Shown: positions 24,880 through 34,299 of the stretch, piece after piece
How the letters are laid out: the number at the start of each line of letters is the position of its first letter
Position numbering within the stretch: position 1 is the first letter of the stretch
Assembly: GCA_951812745.1 (NCBI GenBank)
Contig: OX638327.1
Location: 1,787,914-1,851,913, forward strand
Source: an uncultured Nitrospirales bacterium
Lineage (GTDB): Bacteria > Nitrospirota > Nitrospiria > Nitrospirales > UBA8639
Direction: 5' to 3'
Length of the DNA: 64,000 nt
Program-made: the position numbers and the translations under genes
The notes under the pieces: model-generated
What the model was told of the DNA's origin: nothing
The model's input: only the letters and a program-made list of their open reading frames with translations
Database searches by the model: none

Positions 24880-25512
24880 TTACGAATCAGATGAGGCTTT
24901 CTGCGCCATCCAGGCAGCAGGATACTCGACCGTTCCGGCCAACCGGAATCCTTCCACCGCCGCTTTCAATCGCTCTCGTCTTTTTGCCATGCTCGGTTCA
25001 TTGGCTTGGACGTCTTTGCGTAATTCGCCCAACCAGTCCAAATACCTTTCAAATTCTTCATCAAAGATCTCTTCGCCGTTCCGTCGTAAGGTGCCGGCGA
25101 GCGCGGGAGACGCCCCGCCCGTACTGATCGCCATGCGAAGCGCCCCTCGTCGGACCAGGGCGGGCATCATGAAATTCGACAACTCCGGCTGATCAATCGA
25201 CCAGACCAGAAACCGTTCCGTTTCCGACAAGTCACGCAACGACTTTGCAAGATCCGAATCGTCCGGCAGGGTGTTGAGAACAACGAAGGCCCCCTGGGTA
25301 TCCGTCGAACGAAACCGGCGGCCCCGATGCAGGACTTTTCCCGCAGCCGTGAGTTTCCGAAGCTCCACGTTCAAAGCGGGATTCACCACGGTGACCTTGG
25401 CCCCCACGTCCAACAACAGGCCGGTCTTGTGTGCCGCTTCGTCCTCGCCACCGATCACCACGCACAAGCGGCCATACAGATCCAACGAAATTTGAAAGCC
25501 GGCATTATTCAT
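24880..25512 (-). CDS. Precorrin-2 dehydrogenase/sirohydrochlorin ferrochelatase (siroheme synthase N-terminal type)
   Basis: 210 aa from ATG 25512, which overlaps the HNH stop by 8 bases; a longer frame exists but would run deep into that gene. The NAD-binding start ISLDLYGRLCVVIGGEDEAAHKTGLL, with VTVVNPALN and the LNTLPDDSDLAKSL block, resembles Met8p/CysG-N. Known homologues oxidise precorrin-2 to sirohydrochlorin and may insert Fe2+. The C-terminal FMMPALVRRGALRMAISTGG and SPALAGTLR match the family. It links tetrapyrrole metabolism to the nearby B12 genes. Confidence 0.88.
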   Translation of the reverse strand: MNNAGFQISLDLYGRLCVVIGGEDEAAHKTGLLLDVGAKVTVVNPALNVELRKLTAAGKVLHRGRRFRSTDTQGAFVVLNTLPDDSDLAKSLRDLSETERFLVWSIDQPELSNFMMPALVRRGALRMAISTGGASPALAGTLRRNGEEIFDEEFERYLDWLGELRKDVQANEPSMAKRRERLKAAVEGFRLAGTVEYPAAWMAQKASSDS

Positions 25513-26035
25513 CGGAGTCCAATTCCATGTGCCAGTAGAGGTAATCCCGCCAACTTTCCGGAGCATTCCGGATACCGATCATGATGGTGAGGGTGGGGTT
25601 CCATCTAGGCTTTTGCGGTTTCTTCTTCAAGCGCATGTGGGCTTCTTCCGGGGTTCGTCCGCTCTTTTTATTATTACAGCGCCAACACGCCGTCACGATG
25701 TTTTCCCAGGTTTTTGTACCGCCTTTCGCAATCGGCACCACGTGGTCGAACGTGAGTTCTTCAGTGCGAAACCGTTTACAACAATACTGACACGAATATT
25801 TATCGCGGGTAAAAATATTGATCCGGGAAAACTTGACGGCCCGGTGATTGGATTTGAGCTTGACGACTTTCAGCAGCCGCATCACCGAGGGCAGTTTGAA
25901 AGTGATCGAGACCCCTCGAATGTCCCGATCATAGAATTCAAGGACTTCGACCTTCCCTTGGCAAAGCAGGGTTACGGCCTTTTGCCATTGCACGACCCGC
26001 AAGGGTTCATATGTGGCATTTAACAAGAGCGTCAT
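25505..26035 (-). CDS. HNH endonuclease family protein
   Basis: The 176-aa protein has a C-terminal HNH domain. Zn-binding pairs C82/C85 (SCQYCC) and C117/C120 (CWRC) flank FDHVVPIAKGGTKTWENIV, which holds the catalytic His98, and NN at 121-122. The N-terminal ~70 residues (LLLNATYEPLRVVQWQKAVT) are typical of widespread stand-alone HNH proteins of unknown biological role. It is first in the run HNH-siroheme synthase-DUF77. Confidence 0.92.
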   Translation of the reverse strand: MTLLLNATYEPLRVVQWQKAVTLLCQGKVEVLEFYDRDIRGVSITFKLPSVMRLLKVVKLKSNHRAVKFSRINIFTRDKYSCQYCCKRFRTEELTFDHVVPIAKGGTKTWENIVTACWRCNNKKSGRTPEEAHMRLKKKPQKPRWNPTLTIMIGIRNAPESWRDYLYWHMELDSDE

Positions 26036-26167
26036 AGGCTGCCCCGGAGTTTGAACGCTTGTATAGCATCAGGAACGATACCGAAGCAACAACGGCCCCC
26101 ATTCACGGCTTGCGCCAAAACAAACGGCCTTGGTAATGTTCGCACTCTTTCGGAGAAATTTACCGTT

Positions 26168-26494
26168 ATGCAATATCGCGACATTGCCAAACTGGAAGAC
26201 CTCGAACCCGGAACGTGCCTGTCGGTTGAAGTCGACGACGCTCCCGGCGTGGCCTTATTCAACGTGGACGGAAACATTCTGGCCTTGGATAATACGTGCC
26301 CTCACGCGGGAGGCCCGCTCGGGGAAGGGACGCTGGAGGGAGAGGTCGTCGAATGCCCGTGGCACGGCTGGGAATTCAACGTGCGCACGGGACAATGCGT
26401 GGAAAATCCCACACCGGAGTGGACAGTGCCCTGTTTTCAGACACGCGTGGAAAACGGCGTCATCCAAGTCGCGTTTCCGGTTGAGACGCCATGA
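26168..26494 (+). CDS. Rieske-type [2Fe-2S] ferredoxin
   Basis: 108 aa from ATG 26168; earlier in-frame codons give a leader without similarity. Cluster ligands are visible: C44-P-H46 in NTCPHAGGPLGEG and C63-P-W-H66 in ECPWHGWEF. This is the short NirD/dioxygenase-ferredoxin-like form, cytoplasmic and a likely electron carrier. Its partner is unknown because no oxygenase or reductase is adjacent. The 3' end overlaps the convergent gene at 26460 by 35 bp. Confidence 0.95.
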   Translation: MQYRDIAKLEDLEPGTCLSVEVDDAPGVALFNVDGNILALDNTCPHAGGPLGEGTLEGEVVECPWHGWEFNVRTGQCVENPTPEWTVPCFQTRVENGVIQVAFPVETP

Positions 26495-26936
26495 GGAGCC
26501 CCGATATCTGATCCTGATGCGGCAACGGCGGCAACTCATGAAAAGGCATAAAGTGAATAGCGGCCAGGGAAATCACCCTGACGGTTTTATCCTTTAACGT
26601 GACCCGCCAGGCAAACTCCCGTTCAATCCATTCATTAAACCCTTTCTCTCGAACCAGCATCCTGACCGCATAGACCCCGGGGCGTTCTTTGCCCACCTGC
26701 CACTCGCCTTGATGCAGAGGCGTTCCCTGCGCGCTCAACTTTTCGACGTACTGATTGATCGCATCCTCCAACGTAGGTGCATTTCGGGCAGGATGGGAAC
26801 GCACCAACTCCAGGGCTTCGTGCGCATCGGGATCGTCCGGCACATCGGGCGTTCCCCCCTGAGGACGGGAAAACACGAAACCCGCAACGATCAGCAAGGC
26901 AAGAATACCAAATCCGATCAGGCTTCGAACGTTCAT
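26460..26936 (-). CDS. Membrane-anchored hypothetical protein, last gene of the B12 run
   Basis: The 158-aa product has an N-terminal membrane span (residues ~5-23, LIGFGILALLIVAGFVFS). The polar domain that follows includes APTLEDAINQYVEKLSAQG, then GVYAVRMLVREKGFNEWIER and REFAWRVTLKDKTVRVISLA. It could be anchored facing the periplasm. There is no known family. Its ATG overlaps the cobC stop by 4 bp, implying translation coupling with cobalamin genes, but its role in that pathway is not evident. Confidence 0.7.
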   Translation of the reverse strand: MNVRSLIGFGILALLIVAGFVFSRPQGGTPDVPDDPDAHEALELVRSHPARNAPTLEDAINQYVEKLSAQGTPLHQGEWQVGKERPGVYAVRMLVREKGFNEWIEREFAWRVTLKDKTVRVISLAAIHFMPFHELPPLPHQDQISGLLMASQPETRLG

Positions 26937-28051
26937 GGTTGCGCCTTCACCACGTGCTGCAAGTGTTTCACCAATCGAGCGTTTTCGTTTGACGTTCTCA
27001 CGGCGACCCGCAGCATACGTTCATGGAGCCCCGGATAGTTTGAGCAGTCCCTGACAAGGAAGCCGCGTTCCATTAACGTTGCCTGCACCTGCCGACTCGT
27101 CAGCGATCCGGGCAACTCGACGAGAAAATAATTTGCTGATGAAGGATATACCCGAAACCCCTGAATCCGCTCAAGCGCCCGTCTGAAGACCGGACGCTCC
27201 TTTTCAAAAAACCGTAACGTCCTTTGTTGGTAACGAGTGTCCTGCAAACAGGCCAGGGCGGCCTCCTGGGCCAATGTGTTCACGGACCAGGGTGGCAGCC
27301 GGTTCCTGATGGCCTGAAGCCGTTTTTCCGTCCCGACGGCGTACCCGATCCGAAGACCCGGAATCCCGTAAAACTTGGTGAAACTTCTCAGCACCAGCAA
27401 CGAATCATCGGAAACGGCCCGGCGGATCACGGACTTCTCCTCGCAGAACTCCACGAACGTCTCATCGACGATCATGCATCCTTGGTGCCGTTTGACGGCT
27501 GCCAAAAGACGATAGATGCTGTTCCGTGAAACACCCTGTCCGGTCGGGCTGTTCGGATTGCAGAGAAACACGGCATCATTCGGCAATCGCCGCTGGCCGG
27601 AACCAAAGGAAGGTGGTGATTTCACCCTTTCCAACACGTCGCGGAGGGGCGGACGAAACTCATCTTCCGAACGTGCCAACACAGACGTCACGCGGGCATT
27701 CGACAACCTCAACGCCCGTTCATATTCAGAAAAGGTCGGCCCAACGATCAACCCGTGTCTGGTATTCAAAGCGGCAGGAATCGCGTAAATCAGTTCCACC
27801 GTTCCATTCCCCAGCAACACGTTGCCGGGTGCAATGCGATGGCGTCCGGCAATGGCTTCGACTAATGCCAGACCGTCGGGGTCCGGATAATGCTGAATCC
27901 TGCCGATGGCGGTTTGCAGGACACGTTGCGCGGCAAGAGGAACGCCCAAGGGATTGATGCTGGCGCTGAAATCACAAAAATCCGACGCGTCCCGGGATGT
28001 TGCCCGGGCGGCGTGATACACGTTCCCACCGTGGCTCAAATACCGTTCCAT
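26933..28051 (-). CDS. cobC: Threonine-phosphate decarboxylase-like PLP enzyme
   Basis: 372 aa from ATG 28051 (an in-frame start at 28102 is also possible). Makes (R)-1-amino-2-propanol phosphate for the cobalamin linker in known homologues (Salmonella CobD, Pseudomonas CobC). The start HGGNVYHAARAT, the IQHYPDPDGLALVEAIAGRH block and NGTVELIYAIPAAL match this branch of histidinol-phosphate aminotransferase-like enzymes. The PLP Lys lies in SFTKFYGIPGLRIGYAVG. It overlaps the cbiB 3' end by 16 bp. Distinguishing it from HisC rests on the neighbourhood. Confidence 0.92.
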   Translation of the reverse strand: MERYLSHGGNVYHAARATSRDASDFCDFSASINPLGVPLAAQRVLQTAIGRIQHYPDPDGLALVEAIAGRHRIAPGNVLLGNGTVELIYAIPAALNTRHGLIVGPTFSEYERALRLSNARVTSVLARSEDEFRPPLRDVLERVKSPPSFGSGQRRLPNDAVFLCNPNSPTGQGVSRNSIYRLLAAVKRHQGCMIVDETFVEFCEEKSVIRRAVSDDSLLVLRSFTKFYGIPGLRIGYAVGTEKRLQAIRNRLPPWSVNTLAQEAALACLQDTRYQQRTLRFFEKERPVFRRALERIQGFRVYPSSANYFLVELPGSLTSRQVQATLMERGFLVRDCSNYPGLHERMLRVAVRTSNENARLVKHLQHVVKAQP

Positions 28052-28992
28052 AACGTCGCATAGGCCACACCAAGCACGATGGCCAATCCGAATGAGGTCC
28101 ACATCAACGCAATGACCAAGGGAACGTGCCGGGGATGCGGGGCAGTCGTCGAATCACCCAATGAGGGGCGTTCGACTTGAATACCGTTGTAGACACTCGG
28201 CCCGCCCAACAGAATCCCTAACGCACCGGCCATGGCCGCCTCGGGATGCCCGCTGTTGGGACTGACATGTTTGGCGCAATCCCGTCGATAAATGTCCCAC
28301 GCATTGGCTGCGGCGGCACCGCAACAATATGACGACAGCACCAGCAACACTGCGCTCAATCGAGACGGAATGACATTGGCGAGATCATCCAGTTTGGCTG
28401 ATGCCCAGCCAATGTCGCGATACGATGCGTCATGATATCCGATCATCGAATCCAGGGTATTGATGGCTTTATAGGCTAGCGCCAACGGCGGGCCTCCAAT
28501 GACCAGATAGAACAACGGTGCAACCACACCGTCAGACGTATTCTCGGCCACGCTCTCGATGGTGGCTCTGGATATCTCGGTTTCCGTCAACCGGTCGGTA
28601 TCCCGTCCGACCATGAAGGACACGGCTTGCCGGGCCTCCCGTACTGATCCGGCGTGAAGATGGTGATAGACCTCCCACGCGTGATTAGCCAAGTCCTTCG
28701 CCGCCAACGTGGTGTAGCCCAGCACAATCCACAGAAGATCACCGAGCCATGGATGCACCAGAACAGCCAGTTTCAAGGCACACCATGCCGACAGGAAGCT
28801 CAGACCCGGGACGAACACAGCCAGGAGGAATCCTGCAGTGCGCCGGCTCGCAGCGGAGATGAACCGGGTTCTGATCACCGGCTCGCAGCGGTTGATGAAC
28901 GCACCCATCCACCTGACCGGATGCGGCATCCACCGCGGATCGCCCACTAACCCGTCCAGGGCACAGGCTGCCAAAAGATTGATGGCGATCAT
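28036..28992 (-). CDS. cbiB: Adenosylcobinamide-phosphate synthase
   Basis: Membrane enzyme (CbiB/CobD type, 318 aa) that attaches aminopropanol phosphate to adenosylcobyric acid. The conserved start is LDGLVGDPRWMPHPVRWMG. Other family blocks are SFMVGRDTDRLTETEISRAT, ESVAENTSDGVVAPLFYLVI and NSGHPEAAMAGALGILLGGP. About four to five hydrophobic stretches. It is 11 bp after the small Cys-rich gene and upstream of cobC. Confidence 0.96.
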   Translation of the reverse strand: MIAINLLAACALDGLVGDPRWMPHPVRWMGAFINRCEPVIRTRFISAASRRTAGFLLAVFVPGLSFLSAWCALKLAVLVHPWLGDLLWIVLGYTTLAAKDLANHAWEVYHHLHAGSVREARQAVSFMVGRDTDRLTETEISRATIESVAENTSDGVVAPLFYLVIGGPPLALAYKAINTLDSMIGYHDASYRDIGWASAKLDDLANVIPSRLSAVLLVLSSYCCGAAAANAWDIYRRDCAKHVSPNSGHPEAAMAGALGILLGGPSVYNGIQVERPSLGDSTTAPHPRHVPLVIALMWTSFGLAIVLGVAYATLWNGI

Positions 28993-29003
28993 ACACTCAA
29001 CAA

Positions 29004-29198
29004 TCAGCCGACGTTGCGATCAAGGTCGCCCGCGCACAGGGCCTGCAAGCATGACGGGCACAGGCAATCCGCGAACCGTTCGACTATGGCCGCGTATTGG
29101 GCGTCGGAAACCGGCACGTCGGCACACCAGCACCCGTACAGCCCGCACGTGAACGCACCGCCGCATCGTCCGCACGTTTTCTGGAGATGGCGTTTCAC
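29004..29198 (-). CDS. Small cysteine-rich CWC-type protein
   Basis: The 64-aa protein has eight cysteines in CGRCGGAFTCG, CWCADVPVS and CLCPSCLQALC, matching the cysteine-rich CWC family of unknown function and likely binding Zn. The GTG start is 3 bases after the cobS stop, so translation is probably coupled. Its position between cobS and cbiB suggests a link to B12 or metal handling, but nothing in the sequence proves one. Confidence 0.8.
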   Translation of the reverse strand: MKRHLQKTCGRCGGAFTCGLYGCWCADVPVSDAQYAAIVERFADCLCPSCLQALCAGDLDRNVG

Positions 29199-29201
29199 GA
29201 A

Positions 29202-29966
29202 TCAGAACACCGCCAGCATCAGGATCAACGGAGCGGCAAACAGAAACAGAATTTCCGTGACTTCATTGATCGAGCCCAACACGTCTCCCGTGATGCCGCC
29301 GAAGACGCGAGAGCACACACAAACCATCCCGCGTCCCACAACGACGCCGAGCCCCAGTAGCAACACGCCCGCTTGCCACCCGAGGGTCACACAGAGAAAC
29401 ACTCCGGCCCAGAGGGTGGCCCACAGCACGTCCCTCAACCGGATTTCGTTCAAAAAGTCGGAGGCGAGACCACCGCCTGCCCGGGCATGCGAACTGCCGA
29501 ACGTACTGACCACCATAGCCCATTTCCCCATCACCGGCATGCATAATAACAGACCCGTTCGATCAGGAATGGGCAGATGCAGGATGCCTGCGAATCGCAA
29601 CCCCAGTACCAGTATCAAACCGGTCGCACCCAAGGCGCCGATACTCCCGTCTTTCATGACCGCCAACCGCTCCGCCGGACTGCCACGTTTACCCAACCCG
29701 TCGATGGTATCGGCCAATCCGTCCTGATGTAACCCTCCGGTCAGGACCACCAGGACACACAGGACCAGCAGCGACGTCACGTCCCCCGGCAAGAGGAGGT
29801 TGAATAGGGCATCACCGGCAACGAGTATGCCCCCGATAACCAAGCCCACCGCAGGGTACCATTGCATGGAAGACGCCAGTTCCCGCGGGGCGGACTGAAC
29901 GTGCGATGACTTGCGAAGTGGAATGATCGTGAGAAAATGCCACGCCAACAGGGAGGATTTGATCAT
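29202..29966 (-). CDS. cobS: Adenosylcobinamide-GDP ribazoletransferase (cobalamin synthase)
   Basis: 254 aa from ATG 29966. Joins adenosylcobinamide-GDP and alpha-ribazole in the membrane. The signature GGLHQDGLADTIDGLGKRG (acidic Mg2+ site) is followed by AVMKDGSIGALG. Six to seven hydrophobic stretches (LLAWHFLTIIPL at the start). It lies between cobT and the Cys-rich gene in the B12 run. Confidence 0.96.
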   Translation of the reverse strand: MIKSSLLAWHFLTIIPLRKSSHVQSAPRELASSMQWYPAVGLVIGGILVAGDALFNLLLPGDVTSLLVLCVLVVLTGGLHQDGLADTIDGLGKRGSPAERLAVMKDGSIGALGATGLILVLGLRFAGILHLPIPDRTGLLLCMPVMGKWAMVVSTFGSSHARAGGGLASDFLNEIRLRDVLWATLWAGVFLCVTLGWQAGVLLLGLGVVVGRGMVCVCSRVFGGITGDVLGSINEVTEILFLFAAPLILMLAVF

Positions 29967-29985
29967 GAACGTCCAGGCTCCGGAC

Positions 29986-31056
29986 TTATGGTTGAGGCAG
30001 CGAACCGGAAACCCGTGCCTCCTCAAACGTGGCCATTTCACGATAGACTTTCAAGGCAGCGTGAATGAGCGTCACGGCCAGACAGGCGCCGGTCCCCTCG
30101 CCGAGCCGCATCCGCAAATCCAGCAACGGATCAAGCCCCAGATGATCGAGCACGATCCGGTGGCCGGGTTCTTGGGACAGGTGCGACGCGATGAGATACT
30201 CCCGGCACCGGGGTTCCAGCGCCACGGCGAGCAGCGCACTCGCTCCGGTAATAAAGCCATCCAGCACCACCGGCACCTGACGGATCGCCGCCCCGAGCAT
30301 CAGACCGGCCATCCCGCCGATTTCGAATCCCCCGACTTTCGTCAAGACTTCAATGGCGTCGGAGGAAGACGGGTGATGCAACGCAAGCGCCTGCTGAACA
30401 ACGGCAATTTTACGCTTCAGCGCTTGATCATCGACGCCGGTTCCCCGGCCGGTGACCGCTTCCACGCTTTGCCCGGTCAGCACCGAAACGATGGCGGCAC
30501 TCGCCGTCGTATTGCCGATGCCCATTTCACCGACGGCAATAAGATTCTTCCCGTCCGCGCAAGCGGCTTTTGCCAAATCCATTCCAACCTGAATCGACTG
30601 CAAGGCCTGTTCGCGAGTCATCGCGGGTTCGCGTAGAAAATTGTTGGTGCCAAAGGCAATCTTCCGATCCAACAGGCCGGCAACTTTCCCGAGATCCTCA
30701 GCTACTCCCATGTCCACCAAACACAGGGATGCTTCGGCATGACGAGCCAGGACGTTCACCGCGGCACCGCCATGGACGAAATTCTTCACCATTTGCCCTG
30801 TCACGGATTGCGGATACGCGCTCACCCCCTCAGTCGTGACGCCGTGGTCAGCCGCCAGCGTAAACACAACGGGATCGAGACTTGGAGCGGAGGCACTTCC
30901 GGTCATCGCCAGATAGTGCGCGGCCACTTCCTCGAGTCGGCCCAGACTCCCCACGGGTTTGGTGAGCGAATCGAGCCGGGCTTGCGCCTGAAGTCGAACG
31001 GCCTCGTCGGGAAGCCTCAAGTCCGGAAAGATCAGATCAATACCGTCTTCACTCAT
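29986..31056 (-). CDS. cobT: Nicotinate-nucleotide-dimethylbenzimidazole phosphoribosyltransferase
   Basis: Makes alpha-ribazole phosphate from DMB and nicotinate mononucleotide. The 356-aa length is standard. Motifs are LTKPVGSLGRLEEVA near the start, VFTLAADHGVTTEGVSAYPQ, GEMGIGNTTASAAIVSVLTG, VLTKVGGFEIGGMAGLMLGA and a late catalytic-Glu region. It sits 19 bp before cobS. Confidence 0.97.
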   Translation of the reverse strand: MSEDGIDLIFPDLRLPDEAVRLQAQARLDSLTKPVGSLGRLEEVAAHYLAMTGSASAPSLDPVVFTLAADHGVTTEGVSAYPQSVTGQMVKNFVHGGAAVNVLARHAEASLCLVDMGVAEDLGKVAGLLDRKIAFGTNNFLREPAMTREQALQSIQVGMDLAKAACADGKNLIAVGEMGIGNTTASAAIVSVLTGQSVEAVTGRGTGVDDQALKRKIAVVQQALALHHPSSSDAIEVLTKVGGFEIGGMAGLMLGAAIRQVPVVLDGFITGASALLAVALEPRCREYLIASHLSQEPGHRIVLDHLGLDPLLDLRMRLGEGTGACLAVTLIHAALKVYREMATFEEARVSGSLPQP

Positions 31057-31082
31057 ATTGCACCCAACATCCGAAGAGACCG

Positions 31083-31616
31083 TTACTTCAATTTCATAGG
31101 GAGACCGCTCACGGTAAAATATACGGTATCGGCGGCCGCGGCGACGCGTTGATTCATGATTCCCGCGAGGTCTCGAAATTGTCGTGTCACGGCGTCACCA
31201 GGAACAATGCCCATGCCCACTTCATTACTCACCAACACCACCGTGCCGGGAACCATACGAGCCGATTGCATCAGCTCATCCGTACAGGCAAGGATTTGTG
31301 GCGGCTGAACCCCGCTGCCGAGAAGATTCGACAACCACAAGGTCAGGCAATCGATCACAACCGTCTTATACGCCGCCCCATGGGTTTTGAGCCAACCGCT
31401 CACCTCAGTGGGAATTTCCTTGGTTTCCCAGGTTGGGTCGCGATCCTCCTGATGTTTACGGATACGCGCGGCCATCTCCTCATCACCGGGTTCTGCGGTC
31501 GCGACAAAGGCCCTGGGCAAAGCCTGCCCCGCCAACGTAAAAGCCAACCGGCTTTTCCCGGACCGCGCCCCTCCGAGAACGAAACACAAATGAGAAGAAC
31601 CGTTACCGGCATTCAT
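31083..31616 (-). CDS. cobU: Adenosylcobinamide kinase/adenosylcobinamide-phosphate guanylyltransferase
   Basis: 177 aa from ATG 31616; a longer frame to 31670 lacks similarity. Bifunctional CobU/CobP enzyme. The P-loop is VLGGARSGKSRLA, followed by FVATAEPGDEEMAARIRKHQ (with the guanylylated His), VIDCLTLWLSNLL and VLVSNEVGMGIVP. It is 26 bp before cobT. Confidence 0.96.
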   Translation of the reverse strand: MNAGNGSSHLCFVLGGARSGKSRLAFTLAGQALPRAFVATAEPGDEEMAARIRKHQEDRDPTWETKEIPTEVSGWLKTHGAAYKTVVIDCLTLWLSNLLGSGVQPPQILACTDELMQSARMVPGTVVLVSNEVGMGIVPGDAVTRQFRDLAGIMNQRVAAAADTVYFTVSGLPMKLK

Positions 31617-31676
31617 GGAAAACGACGTACGCCGGAGGACAAACAGGAGTCGGACGTGAAACGTTGACAACGCATC

Positions 31677-32258
31677 TCAGGTTTCCCGTTCCCATAAATA
31701 CTCGGGTTCCCCTTGCGTTTTCGCAACCCATCGCGCCAACACGAACAAGGTATCGCTCAACCGGTTCAAGAATCGCACAAGCTCAGCGGGAACCTTTTCC
31801 TCACGGGACAAGCTCACGCAGAGACGTTCGGCTCGCCGGCAAACGGTTCGGGCCTGGTGCAAAAAACCGGACACCTTTCCGCCTCCCGGCAGGATAAATT
31901 CTTTTAACGGCTCCAGGTCTTCCTGACAGGCATCAATCAGACGTTCCAACCGGACCACGTGATCGGCCGTTACCGCAGGCATATTCTTGAAGGTCTCTCC
32001 CGGAGCCGTGGCCAGGATCCCGCCGACGTCGAACAACTTGTTTTGAATCCACCTCAGGTGCTCTTCGAGTTTCTCCCTGGTCGCGACCGTCTTCGGGTGC
32101 TCGGCATTCAACGCCCTGGCAATGCCGATAACCGAATTGAGTTCATCGACCGTTCCATAGGCTTCCACGCGCAAGGAGTCCTTCCACACTTCCTGCCCGC
32201 CGGCAAGACGTGTTTTCCCGGCATCGCCCGACCTGGTATAGACTTTACTGATTCGCAT
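31677..32258 (-). CDS. pduO: PduO-type ATP:cob(I)alamin adenosyltransferase
   Basis: Adenosylates cob(I)alamin or cobinamide. The 193-aa protein has the PduO start VYTRSGDAGKTRLAGG, then VEAYGTVDELNSVIGIAR, QNKLFDVGGILAT and the C-terminal LPGG and RTVCRRAERLCVSLS. It lies 60 bp before cobU and 32 bp after btuB. It is unrelated to the CobA/BtuR type. Confidence 0.96.
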   Translation of the reverse strand: MRISKVYTRSGDAGKTRLAGGQEVWKDSLRVEAYGTVDELNSVIGIARALNAEHPKTVATREKLEEHLRWIQNKLFDVGGILATAPGETFKNMPAVTADHVVRLERLIDACQEDLEPLKEFILPGGGKVSGFLHQARTVCRRAERLCVSLSREEKVPAELVRFLNRLSDTLFVLARWVAKTQGEPEYLWERET

Positions 32259-32290
32259 ATTGGTGTTCCCCTGCCGCGGAGCATACCATA

Positions 32291-34264
32291 CTACTTCATA
32301 CCTGACCCAAACGGCAGATCAAAATTCGCTCGAATCCCGCCGAAGACAGAGCGACTGGGCGTACCGAAAAACAAGATTTCTTCATATTCTTCGTCGAACA
32401 GATTATCCACGCGGACGTAGGCCTGGAATTGATCGGACAGGTCATAGTTCACGGCCAGATTGACCACGTTAAACGAGCTGACAGGCTGAGTATTTTCCCT
32501 GTCATTGAATTGTGAGCCCGCAAAACGAAAATCAAGGATCATGTTCAGGGAATCCACCGGTTGATAATACAGGCTCAGACTGGCCTGATCGACCGGCCAA
32601 CGCCGCAATCTGGTACCGGTCATCAGGTCACGCGTCAGGGTCATGGTGTATTGCCCTTTCAGCTCCAACCGCTTCATCCAGGGTTGTTCCCGGACCATGA
32701 CAATATTCACCGAGCCCTCCCACCCTTGCGATTTAGCCGAAGCGACGTTGATGGGACAATAATTGGCCCCAAACGGGCCCGTCCCACAAACCGGTGCGCT
32801 CAGAATGGTCTGAATGAGATCGCGATACCGATTCCAGAAATAGCCGCCGCTGATGGTCACCCGATCGGCGAACAAGGTCTGATCGACGCCCACGTCGAAA
32901 CTCTGACTTTTTTCCGGCTCCAGATCTGGATTGCCAAAGTCCGGCCAAAACAATTCATTGATCGTTGGAGCCCGGAATCCCGTGGCATAGCTACTGCGTA
33001 TTTTTGTGTTCGTCTCCTTGACCAAGTATCCGCCGGTGACGCGATAGGTTGTGGCATCGCCAAACACATTATACGCATCATGCCTCGCCCCGGCAGTGGC
33101 AAGGAATCGATCAAACAGATTGAATTGTATTTGGCCGAACCCTGCATGGGAGGAAACGATCTTCTCCGACAGACCCGTATCGTTCTCTCCTAATTGCTCT
33201 CGCAATTGATAGCCGGCGGTCACCGTGACGTATTGATTGAGGCGAAAGTCGTGTTGGCTTTCGATCCGGTTCGCCACGACGCGCGTTTCATTAGGGCCAC
33301 CAAAGGGAACCCTCGTCATTCCGGTCGACAAATTGCGCTGCAACGTTCCGGGATCGAACAGGCCTGCGTCTTGGGAACGAGAAAGTGTCAACGCGTGAGT
33401 CCACCAATCGGTCCATGATTGCCGGTATTGACCGCTGAAGATAAATCGCTCGCTGTCATTTCTGGCCCCGATCACATCCGAGGGACCGTAACTTTCGTCG
33501 ATATTGAGCGAGGCCTTCCACCATCGAAAATTGAAGTCGAGCCGGCCGTCGTGAGGCAGGGCCATCCCCACCCGGGAAGAAGCCTGCCAATTCCGATAGG
33601 CATCGCGTTCGGTAGCCCCTCTTCGATCATTGATCTGCGAGATGCCGGTCGTATCCCACCGGGAGAGGGCGAGGGAAACATCAAACGGCCCCTTGCTGCC
33701 GGAAATATGCCCGCCTTCCCGCAACGTATTGAACGATCCGTACTCGAAAAACCCACCGGCCTTCAGGGGACCGCGTCCCCGTTTGGTCGTGATATTGATC
33801 ACGCCACCCATGGCATCGGCACCCCACAGCGTGCTCTGGGCACCTCGAACGATTTCAATTTTCTCAATGTTGTCGGTGGTCAAGTGTGCGAAATTGAAAC
33901 TCCCCAACGTCGCGCTATTCACAATCGCTCCATCGATCAAAACCAAGGTCTGACTGCTCGTCCCACCTCGCATCCGTACGTTTGCGATACCTCCCGGACC
34001 ACCGTTTTGCAATACCGCCGTGCCTTGCGTCAGTCGAAAGGCCTCCAGCAGCGTCTTGACCTGACGCTGCTGGAGATCCTCTTCAGTCACGACCTCAACC
34101 GCACTCGTGACCTGGCGAAGGGGAACCGGCGTTTTCGTGGCGCTCACGACCACGGGGTCCAAAGTCTGAACGTCCGAAGCAGCGGTATCAGACTCACCAA
34201 AAGCAAATGCGGGGAGCAAAAGCATGTGGAGAAGAAGATAGATGAAAACAAACCGATGAAACAT
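32291..34264 (-). CDS. btuB: TonB-dependent vitamin B12 receptor
   Basis: The 657-aa outer-membrane receptor has a signal peptide (residues 1-23), a TonB-box-like LDPVVVSATKTPVPLRQVTS, then a plug domain (GTAVLQNGGPGGIANVRMRG, IEKIEIVRGAQSTLWGADAM). The long barrel contains SYATGFRAPTINELFWPDFG and ends DEEYEEILFFGTPSRSVFGG and a terminal basic segment. A cobalamin riboswitch directly upstream and B12 assembly genes downstream identify the ligand as a corrinoid. GGGAGG precedes the ATG at spacing 6. Confidence 0.95.
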   Translation of the reverse strand: MFHRFVFIYLLLHMLLLPAFAFGESDTAASDVQTLDPVVVSATKTPVPLRQVTSAVEVVTEEDLQQRQVKTLLEAFRLTQGTAVLQNGGPGGIANVRMRGGTSSQTLVLIDGAIVNSATLGSFNFAHLTTDNIEKIEIVRGAQSTLWGADAMGGVINITTKRGRGPLKAGGFFEYGSFNTLREGGHISGSKGPFDVSLALSRWDTTGISQINDRRGATERDAYRNWQASSRVGMALPHDGRLDFNFRWWKASLNIDESYGPSDVIGARNDSERFIFSGQYRQSWTDWWTHALTLSRSQDAGLFDPGTLQRNLSTGMTRVPFGGPNETRVVANRIESQHDFRLNQYVTVTAGYQLREQLGENDTGLSEKIVSSHAGFGQIQFNLFDRFLATAGARHDAYNVFGDATTYRVTGGYLVKETNTKIRSSYATGFRAPTINELFWPDFGNPDLEPEKSQSFDVGVDQTLFADRVTISGGYFWNRYRDLIQTILSAPVCGTGPFGANYCPINVASAKSQGWEGSVNIVMVREQPWMKRLELKGQYTMTLTRDLMTGTRLRRWPVDQASLSLYYQPVDSLNMILDFRFAGSQFNDRENTQPVSSFNVVNLAVNYDLSDQFQAYVRVDNLFDEEYEEILFFGTPSRSVFGGIRANFDLPFGSGMK

Positions 34265-34299
34265 ACGTTACCTCCCTTTGGCTCGAAGGGTTGGTCCAG